Below, piece by piece: positions 8,618 to 20,116 of a stretch of 24,570 bases of DNA (its first letter is position 1; the number at the start of each line of letters is the position of its first letter). The notes beneath the pieces are model-generated. The model did not search any database. It had not been told where the DNA came from and worked only from the letters and a program-made list of their open reading frames with translations. The translations under genes were made by a program, and so were the position numbers. The DNA comes from Xenorhabdus eapokensis (GTDB taxonomy: Bacteria > Pseudomonadota > Gammaproteobacteria > Enterobacterales > Enterobacteriaceae): contig NZ_MKGQ01000040.1 in assembly GCF_001908105.1 (NCBI RefSeq), positions 1-24,570 of the forward strand, given 5' to 3'.

Positions 8618-8799
8618 ATAGATAAAACCTGATGTACTGAAATGGGCAGGCAACAATGTTGTGATATCTCGCCAAATTCACCTATTATTTTTATAATGAA
8701 TGAACTATTTCGCCTTGGGACTTTCTTTATTTGGTGATTACTTTTGATAACGTATTTATCAGCATCACATAACTACAAAGATTGGGAATATCTCTGGGG

Positions 8800-8826
8800 T
8801 TGTCGTCTCCCAATACGCACTATAAT
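8800..8826 (+). promoter_or_regulatory. Candidate mreBCD promoter
   Basis: TTGTCG (8800-8805) and a perfect TATAAT (8821-8826) are separated by 15 bp, a little short. This would give a leader of about 245 nt before mreB. E. coli mreB also has several upstream promoters. Other TATAAT boxes (for example 8692-8697) lack a partner -35. Confidence 0.35.
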
Positions 8827-9032
8827 GTTGGTTTTTGGGTGTATTAGGTGGTTTTAGGGGCTGTGATGGAATTATTGGTGAAATTAACTCATTTTTATTC
8901 AGTTTTTTTCTGCTCCGTTAGAGAAAAGTAACGTAGAATATCGTGTTTCTGATATGAATAACGTAGCCACTTTTATTGAAGTAGTAAAAGTAGTTAATTA
9001 TGCGCCTTGTCGCTGCTTCATGTGGTTGGTAG

Positions 9033-10124
<1,092 letters not shown>

Positions 10125-10142
10125 AAGTAACTCTGCGAGCTG

Positions 10143-10171
10143 GGAGGTGAACGTGTTTTATTGGCGCCTCC
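10143..10171 (+). promoter_or_regulatory. Hairpin between mreB and mreC
   Basis: GGAGGTG (10143-10149) can pair with CGCCTCC (10165-10171) around a 15-nt loop in the 108-bp mreB-mreC gap. There is no T tract after it, so it is not a standard terminator. It could reduce downstream expression or stabilise the mreB message, which is inference. Confidence 0.4.
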
Positions 10172-10232
10172 TTGCTGATTGTTCCAGAGTTTTATCATTT
10201 ACGAAACAACGCAGCCCGACAATACGCCATTT

Positions 10233-11246
10233 ATGAAGCCGATTTTCAGCAGAGGGCCTTCTCTGCAACTACGACTCTTTTTTGCTATCATTGTTGCCAT
10301 TATTTTAATGGTGGCAGATAGCCGCCTTGGTGTTTTCAATAAAGTCCGTAGCTACATGGATACGGCTGTGAGTCCCTTTTACTTTCTTGCCAACGGCCCG
10401 CGACAGTTTTTGGACGGTATATCAGAATCTTTTGCCAGCCGTAATCATCTGGAGCTGGAAAATCGAACCCTGCGGAATGAATTGCGTTTACAGGACAGCA
10501 AATTGCTGCTGTTGGGGCAACTAAAACAAGAAAACTCCCGTTTACGTGAATTGCTGGGATCGCCTTTGCGTCATGATGAGCACATGATGGTATCGCAGGT
10601 GATTTCCGGAGGGATGGATCCATACCGCGATCAAATAGTTATTGATAAAGGGGCGAAAGATGGCGTGTACGAGGGACAGCCGGTTATCAGTGATCGCGGT
10701 GTCGTGGGGCAAGTGACGTCCGTGAGTCAGTTGAGCAGCCGGATCTTGTTGATTTGTGATACTTCTCATGCCATACCTGTGCAGGTATTGCGTAATGATA
10801 TTCGTGTTATCGCAGGTGGAGCAGGGTGTACAGATGATCTCTTGCTGGAACCTTTACCGAGTGATACTGATATCCGCGTAGGTGATGTATTGGTGACATC
10901 GGGGTTGGGCGGGCGTTTTCCCGAAGGTTATCCTGTGGCGGTAGTCTCTTCGGTCAAAATTGATAACCAGCGGGCTCATGCGGTAATTCGCGCCCGCCCA
11001 TTGGCTGAATTGCAGCGCTTGCGCTATTTACTCCTATTGTGGGGGGGGGATAATGATCCCTCTGAACCATTACCACCTTCGGAAGTCTACCGCGCTGCCA
11101 ATGAACGTTTGATGCAGATGTTACCCCAGGTGTTGCCAAATCCGTCAACTGAGTCACCGCAGTTGCTGGCACCAAAATCAGCAGAAGCGCCAGCGGAAAA
11201 ACCGACACCTAAATCGTCATTACCAGCTACAGGAAATCGTCAATGA
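10233..11246 (+). CDS. mreC: Rod-shape-determining protein MreC
   Basis: 337 residues from the ATG at 10233 ([17 protein letters not shown]), the conserved E. coli start. An upstream 18-codon extension from 10179 is rejected. MreC is a bitopic inner-membrane protein linking MreB to periplasmic PBP2 and activating the elongasome. One membrane segment (about 12-32) is followed by a coiled coil (about 68-105, [16 protein letters not shown]) and the beta-rich core (about 120-270). A Pro/Ala-rich tail follows; the whole protein is shorter than E. coli's 367. Codons 270-273 contain a run of nine G (11041-11049), a potential slippage site at the start of the tail. The end overlaps mreD by 4 bp (ATGA). 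Confidence 0.96.
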   Translation: MKPIFSRGPSLQLRLFFAIIVAIILMVADSRLGVFNKVRSYMDTAVSPFYFLANGPRQFLDGISESFASRNHLELENRTLRNELRLQDSKLLLLGQLKQENSRLRELLGSPLRHDEHMMVSQVISGGMDPYRDQIVIDKGAKDGVYEGQPVISDRGVVGQVTSVSQLSSRILLICDTSHAIPVQVLRNDIRVIAGGAGCTDDLLLEPLPSDTDIRVGDVLVTSGLGGRFPEGYPVAVVSSVKIDNQRAHAVIRARPLAELQRLRYLLLLWGGDNDPSEPLPPSEVYRAANERLMQMLPQVLPNPSTESPQLLAPKSAEAPAEKPTPKSSLPATGNRQ

Positions 11247-11731
11247 GTCAATACTATAGCCAAGGTCTTTGGGTCATTTGGTTATCTTTCCTGATTGCGA
11301 TAGTGTTACAAATTATGCCGTGGCCGGAGCAGTTTTTTATGTTTCGGCCTACCTTACTGATGTTGTGCTTAGTTTATTGGTTGCTTGCGCTTCCCCATCG
11401 TGTCAGCGTTGGTACGGGCTTTATATTGGGGATTATTACGGATCTGTTGCACGGAAGTATTTTGGGCGCACATGTTCTGGCATTTAGCATTATCAGTTTT
11501 CTGGTCGCTTTCAAATTCCAGCTTATCCGCAATATGGCGCTTTGGCAGCAAGCCCTGGTTATGGTCGGTCTTTCGACACTAATGAACCTCTGCGTTTTTT
11601 TGGTTCATGCTCTGTTACTCAAGGCCATCTTTCATCCAGAAGTGTTCTGGAATGGGGTGGTCAATGGTATTCTCTGGCCTTGGCTCTTCTTATTAATGCG
11701 GAAAATCCGTCGTCAATTTTCAGTCCGTTAA
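11243..11731 (+). CDS. mreD: Rod-shape-determining protein MreD
   Basis: 162 residues, identical in length to E. coli MreD. It is a polytopic inner-membrane component of the elongasome that works with MreC. The sequence is hydrophobic with about five to six membrane segments. It has the conserved stretches [24 protein letters not shown] and [19 protein letters not shown]. Its ATG overlaps the mreC stop (ATGA), implying translational coupling. The 77 bp before yhdE contain no evident terminator, so transcription may continue. Confidence 0.96.
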   Translation: MSQYYSQGLWVIWLSFLIAIVLQIMPWPEQFFMFRPTLLMLCLVYWLLALPHRVSVGTGFILGIITDLLHGSILGAHVLAFSIISFLVAFKFQLIRNMALWQQALVMVGLSTLMNLCVFLVHALLLKAIFHPEVFWNGVVNGILWPWLFLLMRKIRRQFSVR

Positions 11732-11808
11732 AATGGATTCTAGTATTTAAGGGCAAAGGCATATAACAAAAAATAGCTGATGGGATAGACTCCTAAGGAT
11801 TATTCGCG

Positions 11809-12396
11809 ATGAAAACCATTTACTTAGCTTCTGGCTCCCCAAGACGGCGTGAGCTGGTGGGATTATTGGATTTTAACTTTGAAATCCTGGCACCTCAGGT
11901 TGAAGAAAAATGGCGTGAAGGAGAGCCTCCACAGCAATACGTTACTCGATTAGCCAGAGAGAAAGCACAGGCTGGCGTCGCCATTGCACCACACGATTAC
12001 CCTGTTTTGGGAGCTGATACTCTTGTTGTATTGAATAATCGAATTTTGGAAAAACCGCGAAATCAGCAACACGCTGCGGAAATGCTTAACGCTTTGTCTG
12101 GTCAGTGCCATCAGGTCATGACGGCTGTTGCTTTATCGAACAATCAACATACCTTGAGTGAGATAGTTATTACAGATGTGATATTCCGCCAGTTGTCCCA
12201 ACGGGAAATACAGGAATATATTGCAACTGGGGAGCCAATGGATAAAGCCGGCGCTTATGGCATTCAAGGTAAAGGCGGTTGTTTTGTCAGAAAAATTAAT
12301 GGCAGTTACTACGCTGTTGTCGGCTTGCCACTGGTGGAAACGTGTGAATTAATCACACGATTTTTAGCGTTAGCTGATGGGAAGGAGTATTCATGA
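11809..12396 (+). CDS. yhdE: Maf-family dTTP/UTP pyrophosphatase
   Basis: 195 residues, as expected for the Maf/YhdE family. These enzymes hydrolyse dTTP, UTP and modified pyrimidine nucleotides to monophosphates, a house-cleaning function that keeps damaged bases out of nucleic acids. The signature [10 protein letters not shown] (7-16) begins the fold. The general base Asp70 lies in VLGADTLVV, and [12 protein letters not shown] (about 142-155) completes the nucleotide pocket. A TAAGGA ribosome-binding site precedes the ATG. The end overlaps rng by 4 bp, matching the E. coli gene order. Confidence 0.95.
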   Translation: MKTIYLASGSPRRRELVGLLDFNFEILAPQVEEKWREGEPPQQYVTRLAREKAQAGVAIAPHDYPVLGADTLVVLNNRILEKPRNQQHAAEMLNALSGQCHQVMTAVALSNNQHTLSEIVITDVIFRQLSQREIQEYIATGEPMDKAGAYGIQGKGGCFVRKINGSYYAVVGLPLVETCELITRFLALADGKEYS

Positions 12397-13862
12397 CAGC
12401 AGAGTTATTAGTCAATGTAACACCATCCGAAACGCGGGTTGCTTATATTGATGGCGGTATATTACAAGAAATTCATATTGAACGGGAAGCCAAAAGGGGC
12501 ATTGCCGGCAACATTTACAAAGGACGTGTGAGTCGGGTTTTACCGGGTATGCAGGCAGCTTTTGTCGATATTGGGTTGGAGAAAGCGGCTTTTTTGCATG
12601 CTTCGGATATCGTGCCCCACACGGAATGTATTGCTGGCGAAGAGCGAAAGAATTTTCATGTCAGGGACATCGCTGAATTGGTGCGTCAGGGGCAGGATTT
12701 ACTTGTTCAGGTAGTGAAAGATCCTCTGGGGACAAAAGGTGCCCGTCTGACAACGGATATCACCTTACCGTCACGTTATTTGGTGTTTATGCCAGGCGCA
12801 TCGCATGTGGGCGTTTCACAGCGCATAGAGAGCGAAGAAGAGCGTGAGCGCCTAAAAAGCATCGTCATGGAGTATTGTGATGAGCATGGTGGTTTTATTA
12901 TCCGCACGGCCGCTGAAGGGGTGGGAAAAGAAGAACTGGCACAGGATGCCGCATTTTTGAAGCGCCTGTGGAGTAAAGTGATTGAACGCAAAAAACGCAA
13001 TATCACCAAAAATAAGGTATATGGTGAACTAGCACTGGCGCAGCGTGTTTTACGTGATTTTGTTGGTGCTTCCCTTGATCGCATTCGAGTCGATTCCCGT
13101 CAAACATTTCTCCAATTGCAGGAATTGATTGATGAATATATTCCTGAAATGAACGCTAAACTGGAACATTATCAGGGAAATCAACCGATATTTGATCTGT
13201 ACGACGTGGAAAATGAAATTCAGCGGGCGCTGGAACGTAAGGTGGAATTAAAGTCAGGCGGCTATTTGATCATTGATCAGACAGAAGCCATGACGACAAT
13301 TGATATTAATACCGGTGCTTTTGTCGGGCATCGCAATTTAGAAGAGACTATCTTTAATACTAATATCGAAGCAACACAGGCAATCGCCCGACAATTAAGG
13401 CTCCGTAATTTGGGCGGTATCATTATCATTGATTTTATTGACATGGGTAATGAAGAACACCGTCGCCGTGTATTAGCTTCCCTGGAACAGGCATTAAGCA
13501 AAGACAGGGTGAAAACCACCATCAATGGTTTTTCTCAATTGGGTTTGGTTGAGATGACGCGCAAGCGTACACGGGAAAGTATCGAACATATCTTGTGTGA
13601 TAATTGCCCAACGTGTCAGGGACGTGGCACGGTAAAATCCGTCGAAACCGTCTGTTATGAAATCTTGCGTGAAATTGTACGGGTCAATCGCGCAATTAAT
13701 GCTGATCGTTTTCTGGTTTATGCCTCGCCAGCCGTCAGTGAAGTCTTGAAAGGGGATGAATCCCACGCATTGGCCGAGGTAGAGATTTTTGTCGGTAAAC
13801 AGGTCAAAGTGCAGACAGAACAGCGTTACAGCCAGGAGCAATTTGACGTCATTATGATGTAA
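12393..13862 (+). CDS. rng: Ribonuclease G
   Basis: 489 residues, the same as E. coli RNase G. It is a 5'-end-dependent endoribonuclease that matures the 5' end of 16S rRNA and degrades some mRNAs such as adhE. The N-terminal S1 RNA-binding domain (about 38-125) includes [18 protein letters not shown]. The RNase E/G catalytic domain has Asp304 (TIDINTGAF) and Asp347 (IIIIDFIDM), which bind Mg2+. The Zn-link cysteines are C405 and C408 in [10 protein letters not shown]. Translation is coupled to yhdE through ATGA. Confidence 0.98.
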   Translation: MTAELLVNVTPSETRVAYIDGGILQEIHIEREAKRGIAGNIYKGRVSRVLPGMQAAFVDIGLEKAAFLHASDIVPHTECIAGEERKNFHVRDIAELVRQGQDLLVQVVKDPLGTKGARLTTDITLPSRYLVFMPGASHVGVSQRIESEEERERLKSIVMEYCDEHGGFIIRTAAEGVGKEELAQDAAFLKRLWSKVIERKKRNITKNKVYGELALAQRVLRDFVGASLDRIRVDSRQTFLQLQELIDEYIPEMNAKLEHYQGNQPIFDLYDVENEIQRALERKVELKSGGYLIIDQTEAMTTIDINTGAFVGHRNLEETIFNTNIEATQAIARQLRLRNLGGIIIIDFIDMGNEEHRRRVLASLEQALSKDRVKTTINGFSQLGLVEMTRKRTRESIEHILCDNCPTCQGRGTVKSVETVCYEILREIVRVNRAINADRFLVYASPAVSEVLKGDESHALAEVEIFVGKQVKVQTEQRYSQEQFDVIMM

Positions 13863-13955
13863 CACAAGCCGTTAATTTGTAAAAGCGAGTCTATAGAAGA
13901 AGTTTTTAAAAAACTAGCTGGCAGAGAAGTAGCGCTGGCAACCAAGGAGAAATGC

Positions 13956-16900
13956 GTGAAGCGACTGCCGGGGATACTATTAGCGACAGCCGCAATAGTC
14001 ATTATCATTGTGGCTTTGCTTGTCAGTGGGTTGCGTTTCTTCCTGCCACATATCAATGAATATCGTCAGCAATTAGTCGAAAGAATTGCTGACGTGACAG
14101 ACATTCCTGTCAATATTGGCTACATAAAAGGTCATTGGGAATCTTTTGGTCCTCGTCTGGAAATCCGTGATATCAGTGCGAAAACGGCAGATGTCGATAT
14201 TCATGCCAAAAAGGTCATACTTTCTTTGGATGTTTGGCGTTCACTTTTACAACGGCGCTGGCATTTTCGTGATTTGTCCTTTTACCAGCTTCAGGTTAAT
14301 TACGATAAGCCTTTGTTTGGAGAAGAGGGAGAAAATAAATTTTCTCAGCCAGATAGCCTGTCTAGCCTGTTTCTTGAACAATTCAATCAGTTTGATTTGC
14401 ATGACAGCCGATTGACCTTTTTGACGCCATCGGGTGAAAAAGCGGATTTGTTATTACCGCAGCTAACCTGGCTGAATAAAGATAACCGTCATCGGGCACA
14501 AGGCAGCGTGAGCCTCTCTTCGATTAATGGGCAAGAAGGCATTGTTCAGGTGAAACTTGACCTGAAAGATAGTGATGGAATTCTGGATAATGGCGCCGTT
14601 TATTGGCAGGCCGATGATATCGATATGCGACTGTGGTTAAGCCGTTGGTTAAGGGATAATACAGGGTTGGATAATGCCCATTTCAGTTTAGCCAGTTGGA
14701 TTACCTTAAAAAACGGGCGGATTGATAGTGGACGTTTGCAGCTTAAGCAAGGTGGCGCTAATTGGCATATCGGAAATGAAAAACATCAGCTTGAAGTGCA
14801 TGACTTCCTGGTGCAAATGCGTCGCCAGGGTGAAGGCTGGTTATTTGAAGTACCAAATCTGGCAAGCCTGAAAACTGATGAGCAACGATGGCCTGAAGGG
14901 CAGCTCACGACGCTGTATGTTAAGCAGTCAGCGCAATATCAGGGGAATGATCACTGGCGTATTCGTGCCGAAAATATTCAGCTTGAATATTTAAACGGGA
15001 TATTACCGATACTCTCTTTTGTGACACCAGATACCGTTAAAGATTGGCAGCATCGACAGCCCAAGGGGATGATTGACAATTTTGCCCTCGATATTACCCC
15101 CGCGCATCCCGATGATATGGGAATTCGCCTGAAATGGCGGGATATAAGCTGGTCACGCTGGAAAGAACTGCCTGCAATCAACCATTTCAGCGGCAGGTTA
15201 GAAGGGAATAAACAGTGGGGAAAGCTCAATTTTGCCTTAAAAAACAGCACCATTGATTATGGCAATATGTTTCAGGCACCGCTTGAGATCGCCAGTAGTG
15301 AAGGGCAGGTATCTTGGAAAAATGATCAAAATGGTATGGCAGTATGGAGTCAGGGGCTGGATTTGCAGGCCAAATCGCTATGGCTCAATGGCAATTTCCA
15401 TTACCTAAAACCCCATAACAAACCACCTGTTTTGGCCCTGTTAGCGGGAATTCGCGCCAATGATCTGGGTGAAGCTTGGCGCTATTTCCCCAGACCACTG
15501 TTGGGGGGATCTCTGACCGACTATTTGACCGCTTCCTTGATTAAGGGAAAGGTTGATAATGCGACCTTGGTTTTTCATGGTGACCCTCATGATTTCCCGT
15601 TTAAACAGAACAATGGTCAATTTCAGGTATTTGTACCGCTGCGCCATGCCACCTTTCAATACCAACCCGATTGGCCGGCTTTGTTTGATTTGAATATCGA
15701 TCTGAATTTCCAGAATAACGGCTTGTGGATGCTGGCACCGAAAACGCATTTGGGAAAGGTAGAGGCGACTAACGTTTCAGCAGTGATCCCAGATTACGGC
15801 AAGCATAAGCTGTTTATTGACGCTGCACTCGCTGGCGATGGGAAGAGTATTCATGATTATTTTAACCACAGCCCGATGGCTGACACGATTGGCAGCGCAC
15901 TAGAAAACTTACAGCTTAGTGGCAGGGTGGATGGCAAACTCCATCTGGATATTCCCTTGCAGCATGGGAAAGTTGCGGCAAGTGGAGAAGTGACGCTGAA
16001 AGATAGCCATCTGTTCATTAAGCCATTGAATAGTGAAATGGCGCATCTCAATGGCAAATTTCGCTTTGACAATGGTAACTTAAAAAGTGAGACATTATCG
16101 GCTAATTGGCTAGGAAATCCCTTGTCCCTGAAATTTTCTACCCAAGACTCGGCAAAACATTATCAGGTCGATGTGAAACTGAATTCACATTGGGCGGCAA
16201 AGGCATTACCAGAACTTCCTGCGGAGATTCGTAACCAACTATCTGGAACACTGAATTGGCAGGGAGACGTCAATGTTACGTTACCTTCTGGTGAGACAAA
16301 AAGTGATGTGAAATATCGTATTGCAGTTAATGCAGATTTGTCACACTTGAACAGTAAATTACCAATACTGGACACCGAATCTCTGAGAGAATGGAAGAAG
16401 GTTAATCTCAACGCAGAAGGTGATATAAACCAGCTCCAGATCAAAGGATTAATCGGTAAGCGATATGCATTCAATACCCAGTGGAGGCTGGAAGAAGCTC
16501 ATGCCAAATTGCAGCGGGGTATTTTTAATAGAGATCGTGATGGGATACCTGAGCTGCCGAAAAAATCGTTGTTGGCATTAAACTTGCCTGTCGTTGATGG
16601 TGAAAAATTATTGGCGTTGTTTGCACTTTTGCATTGGAAGCCATCGGAAGAAGAGGGTTATCTGTGGCCAAATGTATTTGAAATTGCATTGCCAGCACTG
16701 GATATTGCTGGACAGCGTTGGAATCAGCTCACATTTAATATCATGCAACAAAACGGCGAAATAACTGTGAGTGCAAAGGGGAAAGAGATTAGTGGCAACC
16801 TTCTGATTGCAAAGAATAAGCCGATGCAGGCATCAATCGATTATCTTTATTACGATCCTCTGCTTGCGACAGATTTGTCGAATGATGACAAAAAATTCAT

Positions 16901-17768
16901 GCCAGATAAGGCCCCAGTGCCCCATTATGCATTGAACCGTTGGCCTGCATTGGATGTCAAATGTGCAGAATGCTGGGTTGCTGGTTTAAAACTCGGTAAA
17001 GTATCCGGATCGATTAGGCCAGAAGGTGATTCTCTGATTTTGACCAATGGGCAAATGGAAAACAGCGCCGGAAACCTGACATTATCTGGTCGTTGGTATG
17101 AAAACAACACCGGAAGCCATAGCCATATCAAAGGGCAACTATCAGGAAAAAAATTCGATGATCTGGCCGCTTATTTGGGCTTTATCGTTCCGATTGTGGA
17201 TGCGCCTTTCAAATTTGATTTCAATTTGAAATGGCAAAATGTCCCGTGGCAGCCAGATCTCAAAACACTGAATGGCACGCTGACCGGAGACATGAAAAAA
17301 GGGGCTATCGCCAAATTGGGAGGCGGCAGAGCTGGGCAATTATTCAGGTTTATCAGTTTTGATGCGTTGTTGCGTAAATTACAATTGGATTTTAGTGATA
17401 CATTCAGTAATGATTTCAACTTTGATTCCATTCGTGGTGACGCAACGGTAAAAAATGGTGTCGTGTATACCGATAACTTTCTCATCGATGGATTGGCAGC
17501 GGATATTAATGCTACCGGACGGACAGATTTAGTTCGTCGTCAGATCGATATGGCACTGGTCATTACACCAGAAATTTCGACAACGGTGGGCGTCGCGACG
17601 GCCTTTGCCGTCAATCCGGTGGCTGGTGCGGCAATTTTTGCCGCGACAAAAGCTCTGCGGCCGCTATGGAGCAAGATATCGGTGATTCGTTATCGGTTAA
17701 CGGGCAGCCTCGAACAGCCTAAAATTGATGAAGTTTTACGTCAGCTTAAGGAGAATAAAGGGCCATGA
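13956..17768 (+). CDS. yhdP: YhdP, AsmA-like envelope phospholipid transport protein
   Basis: 1270 residues, close to E. coli YhdP (1266), starting at a GTG preceded by AAGGAG. YhdP is anchored in the inner membrane and bridges the periplasm. With TamB and YdbH it carries phospholipids to the outer membrane. The single N-terminal membrane helix is at about 6-32 (GILLATAAIVIIIVALLVSG). The remainder is a long beta-rich repeat body (DUF3971/AsmA-type), with the C-terminal AsmA_2-type region near 1120-1250 (PEISTTVGVATAFAVNPVAG). Two closely spaced cysteines (KCAECW, about 1000) match the E. coli CTECW pair. It overlaps the next gene by 4 bp. Confidence 0.95.
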   Translation: MKRLPGILLATAAIVIIIVALLVSGLRFFLPHINEYRQQLVERIADVTDIPVNIGYIKGHWESFGPRLEIRDISAKTADVDIHAKKVILSLDVWRSLLQRRWHFRDLSFYQLQVNYDKPLFGEEGENKFSQPDSLSSLFLEQFNQFDLHDSRLTFLTPSGEKADLLLPQLTWLNKDNRHRAQGSVSLSSINGQEGIVQVKLDLKDSDGILDNGAVYWQADDIDMRLWLSRWLRDNTGLDNAHFSLASWITLKNGRIDSGRLQLKQGGANWHIGNEKHQLEVHDFLVQMRRQGEGWLFEVPNLASLKTDEQRWPEGQLTTLYVKQSAQYQGNDHWRIRAENIQLEYLNGILPILSFVTPDTVKDWQHRQPKGMIDNFALDITPAHPDDMGIRLKWRDISWSRWKELPAINHFSGRLEGNKQWGKLNFALKNSTIDYGNMFQAPLEIASSEGQVSWKNDQNGMAVWSQGLDLQAKSLWLNGNFHYLKPHNKPPVLALLAGIRANDLGEAWRYFPRPLLGGSLTDYLTASLIKGKVDNATLVFHGDPHDFPFKQNNGQFQVFVPLRHATFQYQPDWPALFDLNIDLNFQNNGLWMLAPKTHLGKVEATNVSAVIPDYGKHKLFIDAALAGDGKSIHDYFNHSPMADTIGSALENLQLSGRVDGKLHLDIPLQHGKVAASGEVTLKDSHLFIKPLNSEMAHLNGKFRFDNGNLKSETLSANWLGNPLSLKFSTQDSAKHYQVDVKLNSHWAAKALPELPAEIRNQLSGTLNWQGDVNVTLPSGETKSDVKYRIAVNADLSHLNSKLPILDTESLREWKKVNLNAEGDINQLQIKGLIGKRYAFNTQWRLEEAHAKLQRGIFNRDRDGIPELPKKSLLALNLPVVDGEKLLALFALLHWKPSEEEGYLWPNVFEIALPALDIAGQRWNQLTFNIMQQNGEITVSAKGKEISGNLLIAKNKPMQASIDYLYYDPLLATDLSNDDKKFMPDKAPVPHYALNRWPALDVKCAECWVAGLKLGKVSGSIRPEGDSLILTNGQMENSAGNLTLSGRWYENNTGSHSHIKGQLSGKKFDDLAAYLGFIVPIVDAPFKFDFNLKWQNVPWQPDLKTLNGTLTGDMKKGAIAKLGGGRAGQLFRFISFDALLRKLQLDFSDTFSNDFNFDSIRGDATVKNGVVYTDNFLIDGLAADINATGRTDLVRRQIDMALVITPEISTTVGVATAFAVNPVAGAAIFAATKALRPLWSKISVIRYRLTGSLEQPKIDEVLRQLKENKGP

Positions 17769-18613
17769 AAAACGTCAATGTTGCTCTTTTACAATTATGC
17801 AGTGGAACGAATGTCAAACACAATTTAGCGCAAATTGAACAGCAGATTAAGCAATTACCAAAGACAGTAAAACTGGTTCTGACACCAGCAAATGCCCTGT
17901 TATTCGCTGATGCTGATACCTACCGCGCACATGCAGAAACGCAAGGAAGTGGGCCATTGCAACAGGCCGTGAGCGAAATAGCACAACGTTACGGTGTTTG
18001 GCTATTGATTGGCTCTATGCCGCTTATCAGTCGAGAAGATCCCACTCGTATCACCAGCAGTAGTTTGCTGTTTGATGATCAAGGTGAAATTCGGGCTCGT
18101 TACGACAAAATTCACATGTTTGATGTCAATATCAACGATGAACACGGTGCCTATAATGAATCCACGATTTACCAGCGTGGGGAACATATTACCGTTGTTG
18201 ATACACCCGTTGGTCGCCTGGGAATGACTATCTGTTATGATCTGCGTTTTCCGGGACTTTTTCAGGCATTGCGTGAACAGGGGGCCGAGCTTATTTCCGT
18301 TCCGGCGGCTTTCACCCGCTTGACAGGTAAGGCGCATTGGGAACCCTTGCTGAGAGCCCGTGCTATCGAGAATCAATGCATTATTTTGGCACCTGCACAG
18401 GTTGGTGTACATGGCACTCGCAGGACATGGGGACACACAATGGCGGTCAGTGGCTGGGGAGAAATTATCAAAAAAAATCCTCTGACCGTCAGTGCATTAC
18501 AGCTTAATATCCGTCGGGATAGTTTGACTCACATGCGTGAGCAGATAAAAGTGGTAAAACATAACCGCTTCCGTCCACAACTGACTTCTTTGATAAAAAA
18601 GAATACAAATTAA
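17765..18613 (+). CDS. Nitrilase-fold carbon-nitrogen hydrolase, catalytic Glu replaced by Ala
   Basis: A 282-residue protein of the nitrilase superfamily, resembling the Nit1 type that deamidates deaminated glutathione. The catalytic Lys115 (RYDKIHMFD) and nucleophile Cys157 (MTICYDLRFPG) are in place, and E139-G-type and AxxRAxEN motifs are visible (RARAIENQC). The expected first catalytic residue is the Glu of a P-E-N motif; here the motif reads LVLTPANALLF, with Ala42 encoded by GCA at 17888-17890. One base change (GAA to GCA) accounts for it. By family knowledge this should impair hydrolysis. The reading frame is otherwise full length. The gene overlaps yhdP (ATGA) and is followed 18 bp later by tldD. 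E. coli K-12 lacks a gene here. Confidence 0.9.
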   Translation: MKNVNVALLQLCSGTNVKHNLAQIEQQIKQLPKTVKLVLTPANALLFADADTYRAHAETQGSGPLQQAVSEIAQRYGVWLLIGSMPLISREDPTRITSSSLLFDDQGEIRARYDKIHMFDVNINDEHGAYNESTIYQRGEHITVVDTPVGRLGMTICYDLRFPGLFQALREQGAELISVPAAFTRLTGKAHWEPLLRARAIENQCIILAPAQVGVHGTRRTWGHTMAVSGWGEIIKKNPLTVSALQLNIRRDSLTHMREQIKVVKHNRFRPQLTSLIKKNTN

Positions 18614-18631
18614 GATAAAAGAGTAATCAAT

Positions 18632-20077
18632 ATGAGTTTAACTTATGTCAGTGAGCATTTACTGGCTGCTAATAATTTGAATCATCAAGACTTATTTTCG
18701 GTACTGAGTCAATTGGCGGAACGGCGTCTGGACTATGCCGATCTCTATTTTCAATCCAGTTATCATGAAACATGGGTATTGGAAGACCGCATCATCAAAG
18801 ATGGCTCCTATAATATCGATCAAGGTGTGGGCGTTCGCGCAGTCAGTGGAGAAAAAACAGGTTTTGCTTACGCAGATCAAATCACATTGAATGCGTTACA
18901 GCAAAGCGCTCAGGCTGCGCGTAGCATTGTGCGGGAAGTGGGTAATGGCATTTCGCATACGTTAGGTGCCGTGACGCATAAGGCACTTTATCCGGCTGCC
19001 GATCCTTTACAGAGCATGAGCCGTGAAGAAAAAATTGCTTTGTTGCATCGTGTTGATCACATTGCACGTGCGGAAGATCCCCGTGTACAAGAAGTGAGTG
19101 CCAGCCTGACAGGTGTTTATGAGCAGGTGCTGGTGGCGGCGACGGACGGGACATTGGCAGCAGACATTCGCCCATTGGTACGCCTTTCTGTCAGTGTATT
19201 GGTGGAAGAAGATGGTAAGCGTGAGCGTGGCGGCAGTGGTGGCGGTGCTCGTTATGGTTACGAATATTTCCTGCGCACCGAAGATGGCCAGATTCTGGCA
19301 GAGCAGTTTGCTCGTGAAGCGGTTCGCATGGCACTGATCAACTTGTCAGCAGTTGCCGCGCCTGCGGGCACTATGCCTGTCGTATTGGGGGCTGGATGGC
19401 CGGGAGTTCTGCTGCATGAAGCGGTGGGGCACGGTCTGGAAGGGGACTTTAACCGCCGTGGGACTTCGGTTTTCTCTGGACAAATTGGGCAAAAAGTGGC
19501 CTCAGATCTTTGTACCGTAGTGGATGACGGCACACTTGAAGGGCGCCGTGGTTCACTGGCGATTGATGATGAAGGCGTTCCGGGGCAATACAATGTCCTG
19601 ATCGAAAATGGCATTTTGAAAGGCTACATGCAGGATAAACTTAACGCTCGCTTGATGGGCGTGGCTCCGACGGGTAACGGTCGCCGTGAATCCTATGCAC
19701 ACTTGCCGATGCCACGTATGACCAATACTTACATGCTGGCGGGGAATTCTACACCAGAAGAAATCATTGCCAGTGTAGACCGTGGGTTGTATGCACCCAA
19801 TTTTGGTGGCGGCCAGGTAGATATCACATCGGGTAAATTTGTTTTTTCAACTTCAGAAGCCTATTTGATTGAAAACGGCAAAATTACCAAGCCAGTAAAA
19901 GGTGCGACCTTGATTGGTTCGGGTATTGAAGCCATGCAGCAAATTTCAATGGTTGGAAATGATTTGGCTCTCGACAAAGGTGTAGGTGTCTGCGGTAAGG
20001 AAGGCCAAAGTGTACCAGTGGGTGTTGGGCAACCAACTCTGAAACTGGATAACCTGACCGTAGGTGGAACAGCCTGA
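18632..20077 (+). CDS. tldD: Metalloprotease TldD
   Basis: 481 residues, the E. coli length. TldD pairs with TldE (PmbA, not in this window) to form a Zn metalloprotease that degrades unfolded or short peptides through a narrow channel. It helps mature microcin B17 and degrade the CcdA antitoxin. The modified zinc motif HEAVGH is at 262-267, followed by [10 protein letters not shown], and the C-terminal Zn ligand Cys lies in [15 protein letters not shown] (about 454). The gene is the last of the conserved block; the barnase gene starts 39 bp later with no terminator between, so read-through into it is likely. Confidence 0.97.
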   Translation: MSLTYVSEHLLAANNLNHQDLFSVLSQLAERRLDYADLYFQSSYHETWVLEDRIIKDGSYNIDQGVGVRAVSGEKTGFAYADQITLNALQQSAQAARSIVREVGNGISHTLGAVTHKALYPAADPLQSMSREEKIALLHRVDHIARAEDPRVQEVSASLTGVYEQVLVAATDGTLAADIRPLVRLSVSVLVEEDGKRERGGSGGGARYGYEYFLRTEDGQILAEQFAREAVRMALINLSAVAAPAGTMPVVLGAGWPGVLLHEAVGHGLEGDFNRRGTSVFSGQIGQKVASDLCTVVDDGTLEGRRGSLAIDDEGVPGQYNVLIENGILKGYMQDKLNARLMGVAPTGNGRRESYAHLPMPRMTNTYMLAGNSTPEEIIASVDRGLYAPNFGGGQVDITSGKFVFSTSEAYLIENGKITKPVKGATLIGSGIEAMQQISMVGNDLALDKGVGVCGKEGQSVPVGVGQPTLKLDNLTVGGTA

Positions 20078-20116
20078 TAATTTCTTGAGCAATAGAACAC
20101 ATAGCTTGAGGTCATC

